64,000 bases of DNA from Mycolicibacterium sp. CR10 (GTDB taxonomy: Bacteria > Actinomycetota > Actinomycetes > Mycobacteriales > Mycobacteriaceae). Below the pieces are notes generated by a model. It searched no databases. It was not told the DNA's origin and was given only the letters and a program-made list of their open reading frames with translations. The position numbers were made by a program, and so were the translations under genes. The stretch covers positions 1-64,000 of the forward strand of contig NZ_STGE01000049.1 of the NCBI RefSeq assembly GCF_005222675.1, given 5' to 3'. Positions 18,100-25,901 of this stretch are shown here, piece by piece (position 1 is the first letter of the stretch; each line of letters begins with the position of its first letter).

Positions 18100-19203
18100 C
18101 TAGGCCGACAGTTGCTCGGAGTCGGCCAGCGTCGGGTAGTCGATGTAGCCGGCGGGTCCGGGCGCGTAGAACGTCGCGGCGTCCGGTTCGTTGAGCTCAG
18201 CGCCCTGCGTCAGCCGCTCGATCAGGTCCGGATTCGCCAGGAACCCCCGTCCGACGGCCGCTGCACTGATCACGCCCCACTCGGCGAGTTCCTCGAGTTG
18301 GCAGAAGCTGGTGTCGCGGTCGCGCCCGGTGTTCAGTACCACCGACCCTGGCCACCGCCCGCGCAGCGTGCCGAAGGCGTCATCGTGGGGATCGATGAGA
18401 AGGTGCAGGTACGCCAGCCCCAGGGGCGCGATACGGTCGATCAGCGCCTCGTAGGTGCTCACCTTGTCGTCCTCGCGCATGTCGCCGGCGGTATTTCCCG
18501 GCGAGATCCGCAGACCCACCCGGCCGGCGCCGATCTCGTCGGCGACGGCCTCGACCACCTCCGCGGTGAACCTGGCCCGGTTCTCAGGTGAGCCACCGTA
18601 GACGTCGGTGCGCCGGTTGACGACATCCGAGGAGAACTCGTGCAGCAGATAGCCGTTGGCCCCGTGAATCTCCACACCATCCATTCCCGCATCGACCGCC
18701 CGGCGCGCAGCAGCACGGAACTGGTCGACGATCGACGTGATCTCGTCGACCCGTAATGCCCGTGGCACCGGCAACGGCTGCTTTCCCGTGGGGGTGTGGG
18801 TCAGCAGGTCGGCAGCGATGGGCGATGGACCCACGGTTTCGAAGCCGCTGATATCGGGATGGGCCATCCGGCCGACGTGCCAGAGCTGGACGAACATCGC
18901 GCCGCCCGCAGCATGAACCGCGGAGGCGATCTCCGCCCACTTGTCCTGATGCCGTTCGGTGTAGATGCCCGGGGTGTTCATGTAGGCACCGTTGGCCTGC
19001 TCGCACACGGCAGTCGCCTCACTGATGATGAGGCCCGCCTCCGCACGCTGGGCGTAGTACTGCGCCGCGAACGGCGACGGCGTGCCGTCCGCGTCGGCTC
19101 GCGATCTTGTCAACGGCGCCATGAAGATTCGATTCTCCGCGGCAGTATCACCAACCTGGATGGGCTTGAGCAGCGCGGAGTCATCAGCGAGTTTGAACGT
19201 CAC
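18100..19203 (-). CDS. Alkene reductase, Old Yellow Enzyme family (NemA-like)
   Basis: 367 aa, typical OYE length. It shows the FMN TIM barrel: KPIQVGDTAAENRIFMAPLT at the start, FVQLWHVGRMAHPD, the substrate-binding HxxN pair in GVEIHGANGYLLHEF, NRRTDVYGGSPENRARF, and NTGRDRD near the phosphate site. These enzymes reduce activated alkenes, nitro compounds and nitrate esters with NAD(P)H. The start is GTG 19203. It follows the fadAB operon region but is separated from fadA by 233 bp containing the hairpin at 18032. Confidence 0.9.
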   Translation of the reverse strand: MTFKLADDSALLKPIQVGDTAAENRIFMAPLTRSRADADGTPSPFAAQYYAQRAEAGLIISEATAVCEQANGAYMNTPGIYTERHQDKWAEIASAVHAAGGAMFVQLWHVGRMAHPDISGFETVGPSPIAADLLTHTPTGKQPLPVPRALRVDEITSIVDQFRAAARRAVDAGMDGVEIHGANGYLLHEFSSDVVNRRTDVYGGSPENRARFTAEVVEAVADEIGAGRVGLRISPGNTAGDMREDDKVSTYEALIDRIAPLGLAYLHLLIDPHDDAFGTLRGRWPGSVVLNTGRDRDTSFCQLEELAEWGVISAAAVGRGFLANPDLIERLTQGAELNEPDAATFYAPGPAGYIDYPTLADSEQLSA

Positions 19204-19273
19204 GCATCAGTAGAGCGCGCCCCGCCCGGCATTCATTCCCGAGCACTTGCCCTCGGCAGGAATACTGGACTTC

Positions 19274-20197
19274 ATGACACAACCCAACACGAATGCCGCT
19301 GGAGGCTGGCCCGCGCGGGTGGTCGCGGATTGGCAAGACACGCGTGACACGGTGCACATGTGGACACAGATCGTCGGCAAGGTCAGGATGGCGGCCAGCC
19401 CCCACGTCAACCACTGGTGGCATGTGCCGCTCTACGTCGACGCCCGGGGCCTCACCACATCGCTGATGCCCCATCGGAACCGGGGTTTCGACATCAGCTT
19501 CGACTTCGTGGAGCACCGTCTGCACATCCGGGTCACCGACGGTTCGTCGAGAAGTATGGCGCTGGAGCCCCGATCGGTCGCTGACTTCTACACGGAGTTC
19601 TGCGCGCATCTCGACGAGCTCGACATCGCGGTGCCCATCAGCGCCAGTCCGGTCGAGGTGGTCGAGGCCATACCGTTTGCCGAAGACACCGCCCACGCGA
19701 GCTACGACGCGGCGGCGATGACCGATTTCTGGACATCGCTGGTGAGCGCGGACCGGGTGTTCAACGCATTCCGCGGCGATTTCCGCGGCAAGACGAGTCC
19801 GGTGCACTTCTTTTGGGGCGCTTTCGATTTGGCCGTCACCCGGTTCTCCGGCCGACCGGCCGTCCCCCATCCCGGTGGTGTGCCGAACTGCCCCGACTGG
19901 GTGATGACCGAGGCCTACAGCGACGAGGTGTCCAGCGCCGGATACTGGCCCGGTGGTGCCGACGAGGGAGTCTTCTATTCCTACGCCTACCCCCAACCGG
20001 ACGGGTTCGACAGCGCCGCCATCGCACCGGCAGGCGCATACTTTGACACAGATCTCGGCGAGTTCGTGCTGCCCTATCGGACAGTTCGGACCGCGGCCGA
20101 CCCCGACGCGCTTCTCCGGGAGTTCCTGGACTCCACCGCGGCCGTCGCCCAACGGTTGGCGTCCTGGCCCGAGCCTGCCACCGAGTCCGCCGTCTGA
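19274..20197 (+). CDS. DUF5996 family protein
   Basis: 307 aa from ATG 19274; an upstream TTG at 19247 is possible. The sequence is rich in Trp, Phe and Tyr (NHWWHVPLYVDARGLTT, FFWGAFDLAVTRFSGR, GYWPGGADEGVFYSYAYP) and matches what I remember as DUF5996, an uncharacterised family. There is no signal peptide or catalytic motif that I can name. Divergent from the alkene reductase (71 bp apart), convergent with the RidA gene (11 bp). Confidence 0.7.
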   Translation: MTQPNTNAAGGWPARVVADWQDTRDTVHMWTQIVGKVRMAASPHVNHWWHVPLYVDARGLTTSLMPHRNRGFDISFDFVEHRLHIRVTDGSSRSMALEPRSVADFYTEFCAHLDELDIAVPISASPVEVVEAIPFAEDTAHASYDAAAMTDFWTSLVSADRVFNAFRGDFRGKTSPVHFFWGAFDLAVTRFSGRPAVPHPGGVPNCPDWVMTEAYSDEVSSAGYWPGGADEGVFYSYAYPQPDGFDSAAIAPAGAYFDTDLGEFVLPYRTVRTAADPDALLREFLDSTAAVAQRLASWPEPATESAV

Positions 20198-20208
20198 CGA
20201 ACGCGACC

Positions 20209-20631
20209 TCAGTTGTGGTCGTCGACGATGGCGGTCACCCGGATCTCGACGCGCATCTTCGGCGCCGCGAGTAACGGGACCCCGATCGCGGTCCAGATCG
20301 GCGCCCGGTCGGGCATGTGCTTACGCAACTGCTCGACCATGAAGGTGGTGTGGTCGTCGCCGATCGAGTCCGCCGCCAAAGGAACGTGATACGAGTTCAC
20401 CGCGATGACGTCATGCCAGGTGGCACCCGCTGTTGCGAGGGTCCGTTCCACATTCTCGAAGGCCCGTGCGATCTCGTCCTCGAGGTCTTGCGGGAAGTTG
20501 AGATCATCGTCCCAGCCGCCCTGCCCGGAGATCTCGACCCGGTCGCCGACGCGAACGGCTTGGTTGTAGTGGCGACTGGACAAGAACATCTCGCCGTATC
20601 CGGGGGTGGCGTAGAACTCGACCTTCGACAT
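20209..20631 (-). CDS. RidA/YjgF/YER057c family protein
   Basis: 140 aa, typical size. Motifs: VRVGDRVEISGQGGWDDD, AFENVERTLATAGATWHDV and the C-terminal RVEIRVTAIV strand. RidA proteins hydrolyse reactive enamine/imine intermediates of PLP enzymes; this member may belong to a less characterised branch. The ATG at 20631 has AAGGTGAG upstream. It is divergent from a MarR regulator, and two 16-bp palindromes lie between them, so MarR control is likely. Confidence 0.85.
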   Translation of the reverse strand: MSKVEFYATPGYGEMFLSSRHYNQAVRVGDRVEISGQGGWDDDLNFPQDLEDEIARAFENVERTLATAGATWHDVIAVNSYHVPLAADSIGDDHTTFMVEQLRKHMPDRAPIWTAIGVPLLAAPKMRVEIRVTAIVDDHN

Positions 20632-20649
20632 GACTCACCTTTCGTCGTT

Positions 20650-20665
20650 ACTTCACGCTTGAAGT
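20650..20665. promoter_or_regulatory. Operator 1, palindrome ACTTCACGCTTGAAGT
   Basis: Inverted repeat ACTTCA-N4-TGAAGT between the divergent RidA and MarR genes, 18 bp before the RidA start. Its sister site has its centre 33 bp away, about three helical turns. Confidence 0.75.
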
Positions 20666-20682
20666 AAACCCTACACGTCATC

Positions 20683-20698
20683 ACTTCACGCGTAAAGT
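20683..20698. promoter_or_regulatory. Operator 2, palindrome ACTTCACGCGTAAAGT
   Basis: Near-palindrome (one mismatched pair) 14 bp before the MarR -10 box TAGGGT (20713-20718), hence over the -35 region. It probably mediates autoregulation by MarR. Confidence 0.75.
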
Positions 20699-20712
20699 CA
20701 TGCGCGGCTCGT

Positions 20713-20718
20713 TAGGGT
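20713..20718 (+). promoter_or_regulatory. -10 box TAGGGT (leaderless) of the MarR gene
   Basis: Six nt before ATG 20725. Confidence 0.5.
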
Positions 20719-20724
20719 GCTGCT

Positions 20725-21207
20725 ATGGCCGGTACCGCATCATCGGAGCCCCACGACGCGCTGTGGCTGACCCCGGACGAGAAAGAGGCCTGGACCGGGC
20801 TGATCTCGCTGATCCTGCTGCTACCCGGGCGCCTGGAGGCGCCACTGCGGCCGATGGATCTGACCCTCTTCGAGTACCTGACGCTCAGTCACATCTCGGA
20901 GGCCCCGGATCGCCGGATACGGATGAGTGAACTGGCCTACCTGGCCAACGGTTCGCTGTCGCGATTGTCCAACGTGGTCAAGCGATTCGAGCAGCGCGGC
21001 TGGGTGACGCGCTCACCCGACCCGGAGGACGGCCGTTACACCCTCGCCGCCCTGACCGACGTCGGTTACAGCCTCGTCGTCGCCGCCGCGCCCCTGCATG
21101 TGCGCGCGGTGCGGGAACTGGTCCTCGACCCGCTGACGGCAACCGATCAGCAGGCGCTCGCCCGGATCGCCGCCAAGCTGCGGGTGCGGCCCGCCGACCT
21201 GGCCTAG
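20725..21207 (+). CDS. MarR-family transcriptional regulator
   Basis: 160 aa, normal MarR size. The winged helix is visible: MSELAYLANGSLSRLSNVVK recognition region, then FEQRGWVTRSPDPEDGRYTL wing with the conserved DGR. Dimer helices lie at both ends. Divergent from RidA, with two matching palindromes in the 93-bp gap. The promoter appears leaderless. Likely represses itself and the RidA gene, with relief by a small ligand that cannot be predicted. Confidence 0.9.
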   Translation: MAGTASSEPHDALWLTPDEKEAWTGLISLILLLPGRLEAPLRPMDLTLFEYLTLSHISEAPDRRIRMSELAYLANGSLSRLSNVVKRFEQRGWVTRSPDPEDGRYTLAALTDVGYSLVVAAAPLHVRAVRELVLDPLTATDQQALARIAAKLRVRPADLA

Positions 21208-21237
21208 CCGGGCAATCGTTCGCAGACCGGTCGCAAC

Positions 21238-21243
21238 TAGGCT
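21238..21243 (+). promoter_or_regulatory. -10 box TAGGCT (leaderless) of dapC
   Basis: Eight nt before GTG 21252. Confidence 0.45.
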
Positions 21244-21251
21244 TCGGGGTC

Positions 21252-22427
21252 GTGACGGTACAACGCCTGCGTCCCTACGCGGTGACGATCTTCGCCGAGA
21301 CCTCCGCGCTGGCGGCCCGGCTCGGCGCGGTCAACCTCGGGCAGGGATTTCCCGACGAGGACGGCCCCGCGGCGATGCTCAAGATCGCCGAGAATGCCAT
21401 CGCCGAAGGCGTCAATCAGTACCCGCCCGGCCTGGGGATCGCGCCGCTGCGCCAGGCGATCGCCGATCAGCGTCAGCGCCGCTACGGCACCCGGTACGAC
21501 CCGGACACCGAAGTGCTCGTCACCGTCGGCGCCACCGAGGCCATCGCGGCCTCGGTGATCGGGCTCGTCGAACCCGGCTCCGAGGTGTTGTTGATCGAGC
21601 CCTTCTACGACTCGTACTCCCCGGTGATCGCCATGGCCGGGTGTCACCGGCGCGCCGTGCCGATGCGGCCCGACGGCCGGGGCTTCGCCATCGACATCGA
21701 CGGTCTGCGCCGAGCGGTGACGCCGAAGACCAAGGCGCTCATCGTCAACTCCCCGCACAACCCCACGGGCATGGTCGCCAGCGACGACGAGCTGCGCGCG
21801 CTAGCCGAACTCGCGGTGTCGGCCGACCTGTTGGTGATCACCGACGAGGTCTACGAGCACTTGGTGTTTGACGGTAGACGCCATCTCCCGCTGGCCAACT
21901 ACCCCGGCATGGCCGAACGCACCATCACCATCTCCAGTGCCGCCAAGATGTTCAACGTGACCGGTTGGAAGATCGGATGGGCTTGCGGACCAAGCGAACT
22001 CATCGCCGGTGTCCGGGCGGCCAAGCAGTACCTGAGCTATGTCGGCGGCGCGCCGTTCCAGCCCGCGGTGGCTCAGGCGTTGAACACCGAGGATGCCTGG
22101 GTGGCAGCGCTGTGTGACTCGCTGCAGTCCAGGCGCGACCGGTTAAGTGCCGCCCTGACCGACATCGGATTCGACGTGCACGACAGCTTCGGGACCTATT
22201 TCCTGTGTGCCGATCCGCGGCCACTGGGCTATGACGACAGCACGTCATTCTGCGCGGAACTCCCGGAGCGTGCCGGAGTGGCCGCCATTCCGATGTCGGC
22301 ATTCTGCGATACCTCCGCCGAGCACGCCGATCAGTGGAATCATTTGGTGCGCTTCGCTTTCTGCAAACGCGACGACACCCTCGACGAGGCGATCCGGCGG
22401 CTGCACACGCTACAGGTCCGCCGCTAG
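21252..22427 (+). CDS. dapC: PLP-dependent class I aminotransferase, probable N-succinyldiaminopimelate aminotransferase
   Basis: 391 aa. The fold-type I pattern is complete: NLGQGFPDEDGP near the start, VNSPHNPTGM (Asn contacting PLP), ITDEVYEHLVFDG (Asp to pyridine N), and Lys232 in SSAAKMFNVTGWKIGW as Schiff-base lysine. It closely resembles M. tuberculosis DapC (Rv0858c), which acts in lysine/diaminopimelate synthesis. Related kynurenine/methionine aminotransferases share these motifs, so the precise substrate is inferred from synteny with fadAB and CaiB genes. Its 3' end overlaps the next convergent gene by 18 bp. Confidence 0.8.
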   Translation: MTVQRLRPYAVTIFAETSALAARLGAVNLGQGFPDEDGPAAMLKIAENAIAEGVNQYPPGLGIAPLRQAIADQRQRRYGTRYDPDTEVLVTVGATEAIAASVIGLVEPGSEVLLIEPFYDSYSPVIAMAGCHRRAVPMRPDGRGFAIDIDGLRRAVTPKTKALIVNSPHNPTGMVASDDELRALAELAVSADLLVITDEVYEHLVFDGRRHLPLANYPGMAERTITISSAAKMFNVTGWKIGWACGPSELIAGVRAAKQYLSYVGGAPFQPAVAQALNTEDAWVAALCDSLQSRRDRLSAALTDIGFDVHDSFGTYFLCADPRPLGYDDSTSFCAELPERAGVAAIPMSAFCDTSAEHADQWNHLVRFAFCKRDDTLDEAIRRLHTLQVRR

Positions 22428-23321
22428 CTCCCAGAGCGCCTCGTCGTGGCCCGCCGCCTCGAGCGGGCTGAGCACCACATCGGTAGCGCCGGCATCGAGG
22501 TAACTCCGCAGCGTGCGGCGCACCGCTTGGGCATCGCCGACCGCCGCGAGATCGGCCAGGCTCTGCACACCCTCCCGCGCGATCACCTTCTGGTACGACG
22601 GAATGGTGGCGTAGAAGCTGAGTTGTTCCTCGGCGGCCTCACGCGCCGCCTGCGCATCGGCATCGATCCGCACCGGCACCATCGCGATGATCCGCGGCCT
22701 GGGTCTGCCGGCATCGGCCGCCGCCTTGGTGATCGTGGGTTCGATGAACTCCGCAATGGTTCTGGGTCCCGCCAAGTACGGCAGAGTGCCATCGGCGAGC
22801 TCGCCGGTCACCTGTAATGCCTTGGGACCCATGGCCGCCACGTACACCGGTACCGGCGCACCACCCGGGAGGCTGACCGGCCAGGCAGGCCTCGCCGTGA
22901 ACTCCTCGCCACCGAAGTCGACCGAGCCGGTGTCGAACACCGAGCGCAGAATCGACAGATGATCCCGCAGCCGCGCGATGGTGTTCGGCCACGCCAGACC
23001 GAACGCGGCGCGTTCAGGTGCGTGGGCGCCCAGACCAAGGCCCAGGCTGAAGTTGCCATGCGCGGCGGCCTGGGCCGTCTGCGCCTGCGACGCGACGATC
23101 AGGGGGTGACGCGGGTTCAGCGGTACGACCGAGGTGCCGACGCCCAGTCCTGGGACGGCCGCGCCGATGAGACCCGCGAGCGAGATCGCGTCGTGGTCGA
23201 ACTGCTGGGCGATCCAGAGCTGACGCACCCCCGCGTCGTAGGCACGCTGAGCCTGGGCGATGGCGTCGTCGACCGCGTTGGCCGCTGCCGGATTGCGATT
23301 GAGAACTACTCCTGTCGGCAT
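22410..23321 (-). CDS. LLM-class F420-dependent oxidoreductase
   Basis: 303 aa from ATG 23321, with an AAAGG box. TIM-barrel luciferase-like features: GVRQLWIAQQFDHDAISLAG, GVGTSVVPLNPRHPLIVASQ, NFSLGLGLGAHAPERAAFG and VPVYVAAMGPKALQVTGELA. It lacks close similarity to the LLM protein at 8664, belonging to another branch. Substrate unknown. It is convergent with dapC, overlapping by 18 bp. An upstream in-frame TTG would add four residues. Confidence 0.85.
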   Translation of the reverse strand: MPTGVVLNRNPAAANAVDDAIAQAQRAYDAGVRQLWIAQQFDHDAISLAGLIGAAVPGLGVGTSVVPLNPRHPLIVASQAQTAQAAAHGNFSLGLGLGAHAPERAAFGLAWPNTIARLRDHLSILRSVFDTGSVDFGGEEFTARPAWPVSLPGGAPVPVYVAAMGPKALQVTGELADGTLPYLAGPRTIAEFIEPTITKAAADAGRPRPRIIAMVPVRIDADAQAAREAAEEQLSFYATIPSYQKVIAREGVQSLADLAAVGDAQAVRRTLRSYLDAGATDVVLSPLEAAGHDEALWELAADL

Positions 23322-23508
23322 ACCTTTGGCCAACTACCCGCCGGCAGCCAGCATTCCAATTCACCACGAATGAGCCGAACCCTTGCGCTGATGGGTTGGC
23401 TTGGATTCCAGCCGAATCAGCGCGCCGCACCATTGCGGTGTGCTACCACCAGTGCGCGGCCAACGGCGCCGGTTCGTCATTCACATACCAGGTCGGGGAG
23501 ACGTGAAC

Positions 23509-24165
23509 ATGAAGGTTATGCAGTACGACGTTGTTCGGCTGACCGCGGCCGCGGCGGTGTTCGCTCTTCTGCTCGCAGGCTGCGGAAGTTCCGATGACTC
23601 GACGTCGGGGGATTCGTCGTCGGCGTCGTCGACCTCAGCGGCGACGAGCAGCGAGGCGAGCGCGACCTCCGAAGAGTCCCCGCCGGACATCGCCCCCGCC
23701 GACTACAGCACCCTGCTGATGGATCCCGCTGACCTGGACGCCCCGGTCGAATTCATCATGGAGCCACCGCAACTCAACCCGAGCGGCATCACCGGCGTCG
23801 CCGCGCTCTACCACACCGCAGACAACATGGCGAACATCGGCGACACCATCGCGCTGCTCGCCGACCCCATAGAAGCGGCGAACGTGTTGGCTGCCGCCAG
23901 GGATGGGATCGGCAGCTCGGTTACCGGAGAGCCCGTACCGTCACCGATCGGCAGCAACGGAGTGTTGGTCGACGGCACCTCCCCCGACGGCATCAAGGCC
24001 GTCACCGTGCTGATGTTCACCGAGGGCAATGCCTTTGTCACGCTCCAGTTCGACAGCGCCCCAGGGGATCTCAATCCCGCCCCGGCCGACTTCGTTACTT
24101 CGACGGGCCAGCTGCAGCTCGACGCCCTAGTCGCCGGACTTCCGGGAGTCACCCCGGGAGGATGA
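23509..24165 (+). CDS. Lipoprotein, mycobacterial, function unknown
   Basis: 218 aa from ATG 23509; the adjacent in-frame GTG 23503 is an equal alternative and GGGGAG lies upstream. The signal peptide ends in a clear lipobox, ALLLAGCGSS. A Ser/Thr/Glu linker of about 35 residues follows, then a folded region of about 160 residues with an ADYSTLLMDPADLDAP beginning. It is likely acylated and anchored on the outer face of the plasma membrane. I do not recognise the domain beyond general resemblance to mycobacterial Lpp-type proteins. Confidence 0.85.
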   Translation: MKVMQYDVVRLTAAAAVFALLLAGCGSSDDSTSGDSSSASSTSAATSSEASATSEESPPDIAPADYSTLLMDPADLDAPVEFIMEPPQLNPSGITGVAALYHTADNMANIGDTIALLADPIEAANVLAAARDGIGSSVTGEPVPSPIGSNGVLVDGTSPDGIKAVTVLMFTEGNAFVTLQFDSAPGDLNPAPADFVTSTGQLQLDALVAGLPGVTPGG

Positions 24166-24177
24166 GGCTGGGCCGGC

Positions 24178-24621
24178 CTACTGCGACGCCGGACGCATGA
24201 CGCGCTCACGGAGGTTCTCGAGCGCGACGTCGAGGACCATCTTCTTCGCCCGCTTCACCATGAAATCCGGGAACGGTGCGGCCAGATCGAGAATCAGGTC
24301 GAACCGGACCCGCGTCCTGTCCTCACCGACCGCCGTCAGGTTGTACTCGCCGTGCTGGCAGCGCTGCCGGGACGTCCGCTCCGCGTCCCACACCACCCAG
24401 TCCTCGCCCCAGTGGTACTCGAGGAGCTCGGTGTCGTTGAGGCCCATGATCTTGACGGTCGCCTTGACGTGGTGCGGTCGGCCGTCGGGGTGGCGGTCGA
24501 TGACCTCGGCATCCTTGTGCAGGGTCGACCACGACGTCACCGCTTCGATGTCGGCCAGCGCGTCCAGGATCACCGCAGGCGGAGCCTCGATCACCATCTC
24601 ACTGGACGCGCGCACAGCCAT
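24178..24621 (-). CDS. SRPBCC (START/polyketide-cyclase-like) family protein
   Basis: 147 aa, single helix-grip domain. SSEMVIEAPPAVILDALADI is the usual first strand and helix, followed by VTSWSTLHKDAEVIDR and the C-terminal helix FMVKRAKKMVLDVALENLRE. Similar proteins (Rv0854, Rv0856 and Rv0857) sit around far in M. tuberculosis, and the paralogue at 29092 keeps this pattern. They bind hydrophobic ligands, with no proven reaction here. TAGTAT lies 8 nt upstream of the ATG, suggesting a leaderless promoter. Confidence 0.85.
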   Translation of the reverse strand: MAVRASSEMVIEAPPAVILDALADIEAVTSWSTLHKDAEVIDRHPDGRPHHVKATVKIMGLNDTELLEYHWGEDWVVWDAERTSRQRCQHGEYNLTAVGEDRTRVRFDLILDLAAPFPDFMVKRAKKMVLDVALENLRERVMRPASQ

Positions 24622-24680
24622 ACTGGCAAATACTAGCTACGTCAGCGGCCTCGCGCAAAGGATTCTGCAGCTAATGTCGG

Positions 24681-25760
24681 CTACCAGTCGATCCGGTCGA
24701 CAGGAGTGGCCCCCTCCGGCGGCGCTCCCACCGGGTTCGGTGGCGTTCGGGAGAACCGCGGCGCAGGGGCCGCCTGGTCGGCGCCGTGCCGGGTCACCAG
24801 GGTTTCGCGGGCGCGAAGATGATCGCTGCGGGCTGCCTCGCTCCAGGTCAGGACCGGCGTCACGCACGCGTCGCTACCGGCGAACACCGCGGTCCACTGG
24901 TCACGGGTCTTGGTAGCGAACCTCTCGGCGAACAGTGTGTGCATGGCGGGAAACGACGATCGGTCCATCTGGGATGGCAGTGCGTCAGCCGACAGACCGA
25001 GCCCGGCGAGCAGCTGCGCATAGAACTGCGGCTCGATGGCACCGACCGCCACGTACCTCCCGTCAGCGGTCTCATAGGTGCGGTAGAACGGCGCTCCGCC
25101 GTCGAGCAGGAACGACTCCCGCTCGTCCTTGAGGCTGCCGATCGACTTCATCGTCCACGCCATCTGGGACAGCAGACTGACGCCGTCGACCATGGCCGCA
25201 TCGATCACCTGTCCCCTGCCGGACTGTTCCCGCTCATAGAGTGCGGCCACGATGCCGACCATCGCCAGCATCGACCCGCCACCGAAGTCGGCGACCAGGT
25301 TCAGCGGCACCACCGGCGGCCTGTCCCGGTATCCGATGGCCGACAACGCCCCGGTCTGCGACAGGTAGTTGATGTCGTGACCCGCGGTCGTCGCGAGCGG
25401 GCCGTGCTGGCCCCACCCGGTGATCCGGGCGAAGATCAGCCTCGGGTTCACGGCCTCGCAGTCCTTCGGCCCGATGCCGAGTCGCTCGCACGTGCCCGGC
25501 CGGAATCCGTCGATCAGCACGTCGGACTTGCCCACGAGGTCCAGCAGGACGCTGCGATCGACTTTGAGATCGAGGTCGACGACGCGTTTGCCGCGGTGCA
25601 TCAGGTCGACGTTCTCAGCGGGCATCTGCAGGCCGCCTGGACGGCGGACGCGTACCACGTCGGCGCCCAGATCGGCCAGCATCATCGCGGTGTGCGGCCC
25701 GGGGCCGATCCCGCCGAGTTCGACGACCCTGACCCCGGCCAGGGGTCCTGTGGTGGTCAC
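24681..25760 (-). CDS. far: CaiB/BaiF family CoA-transferase, alpha-methylacyl-CoA racemase-like (Far homologue)
   Basis: 359 aa. The family III CoA-transferase start is clear: LAGVRVVELGGIGPGPHTAM, LADLGADVVRVRRPGG, then KRVVDLDLKVDRSVLLDLVG and LIDGFRPGTCERLGIGP. The region GHDINYLSQTGALSAIG contains the Asp expected in the active site. In M. tuberculosis Far (Rv0855) lies among SRPBCC genes, as here. Racemase versus CoA-transferase activity cannot be decided. Start GTG 25760 has TACGTT 7 nt upstream. Confidence 0.85.
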   Translation of the reverse strand: MTTTGPLAGVRVVELGGIGPGPHTAMMLADLGADVVRVRRPGGLQMPAENVDLMHRGKRVVDLDLKVDRSVLLDLVGKSDVLIDGFRPGTCERLGIGPKDCEAVNPRLIFARITGWGQHGPLATTAGHDINYLSQTGALSAIGYRDRPPVVPLNLVADFGGGSMLAMVGIVAALYEREQSGRGQVIDAAMVDGVSLLSQMAWTMKSIGSLKDERESFLLDGGAPFYRTYETADGRYVAVGAIEPQFYAQLLAGLGLSADALPSQMDRSSFPAMHTLFAERFATKTRDQWTAVFAGSDACVTPVLTWSEAARSDHLRARETLVTRHGADQAAPAPRFSRTPPNPVGAPPEGATPVDRIDW

Positions 25761-25901
25761 GGTGGCAAACGTAACTCAGCGCGGTCGGCCCGAGCGCTGG
25801 ACATCGGCCGAACGCCGCAGCACATAACGCCGTCCGCAGCCGGATCGCGACCTATCCTGGGCCCGTTGGGGCACTCAAAACCCTGGATCGGCGGTTCTCG
25901 G

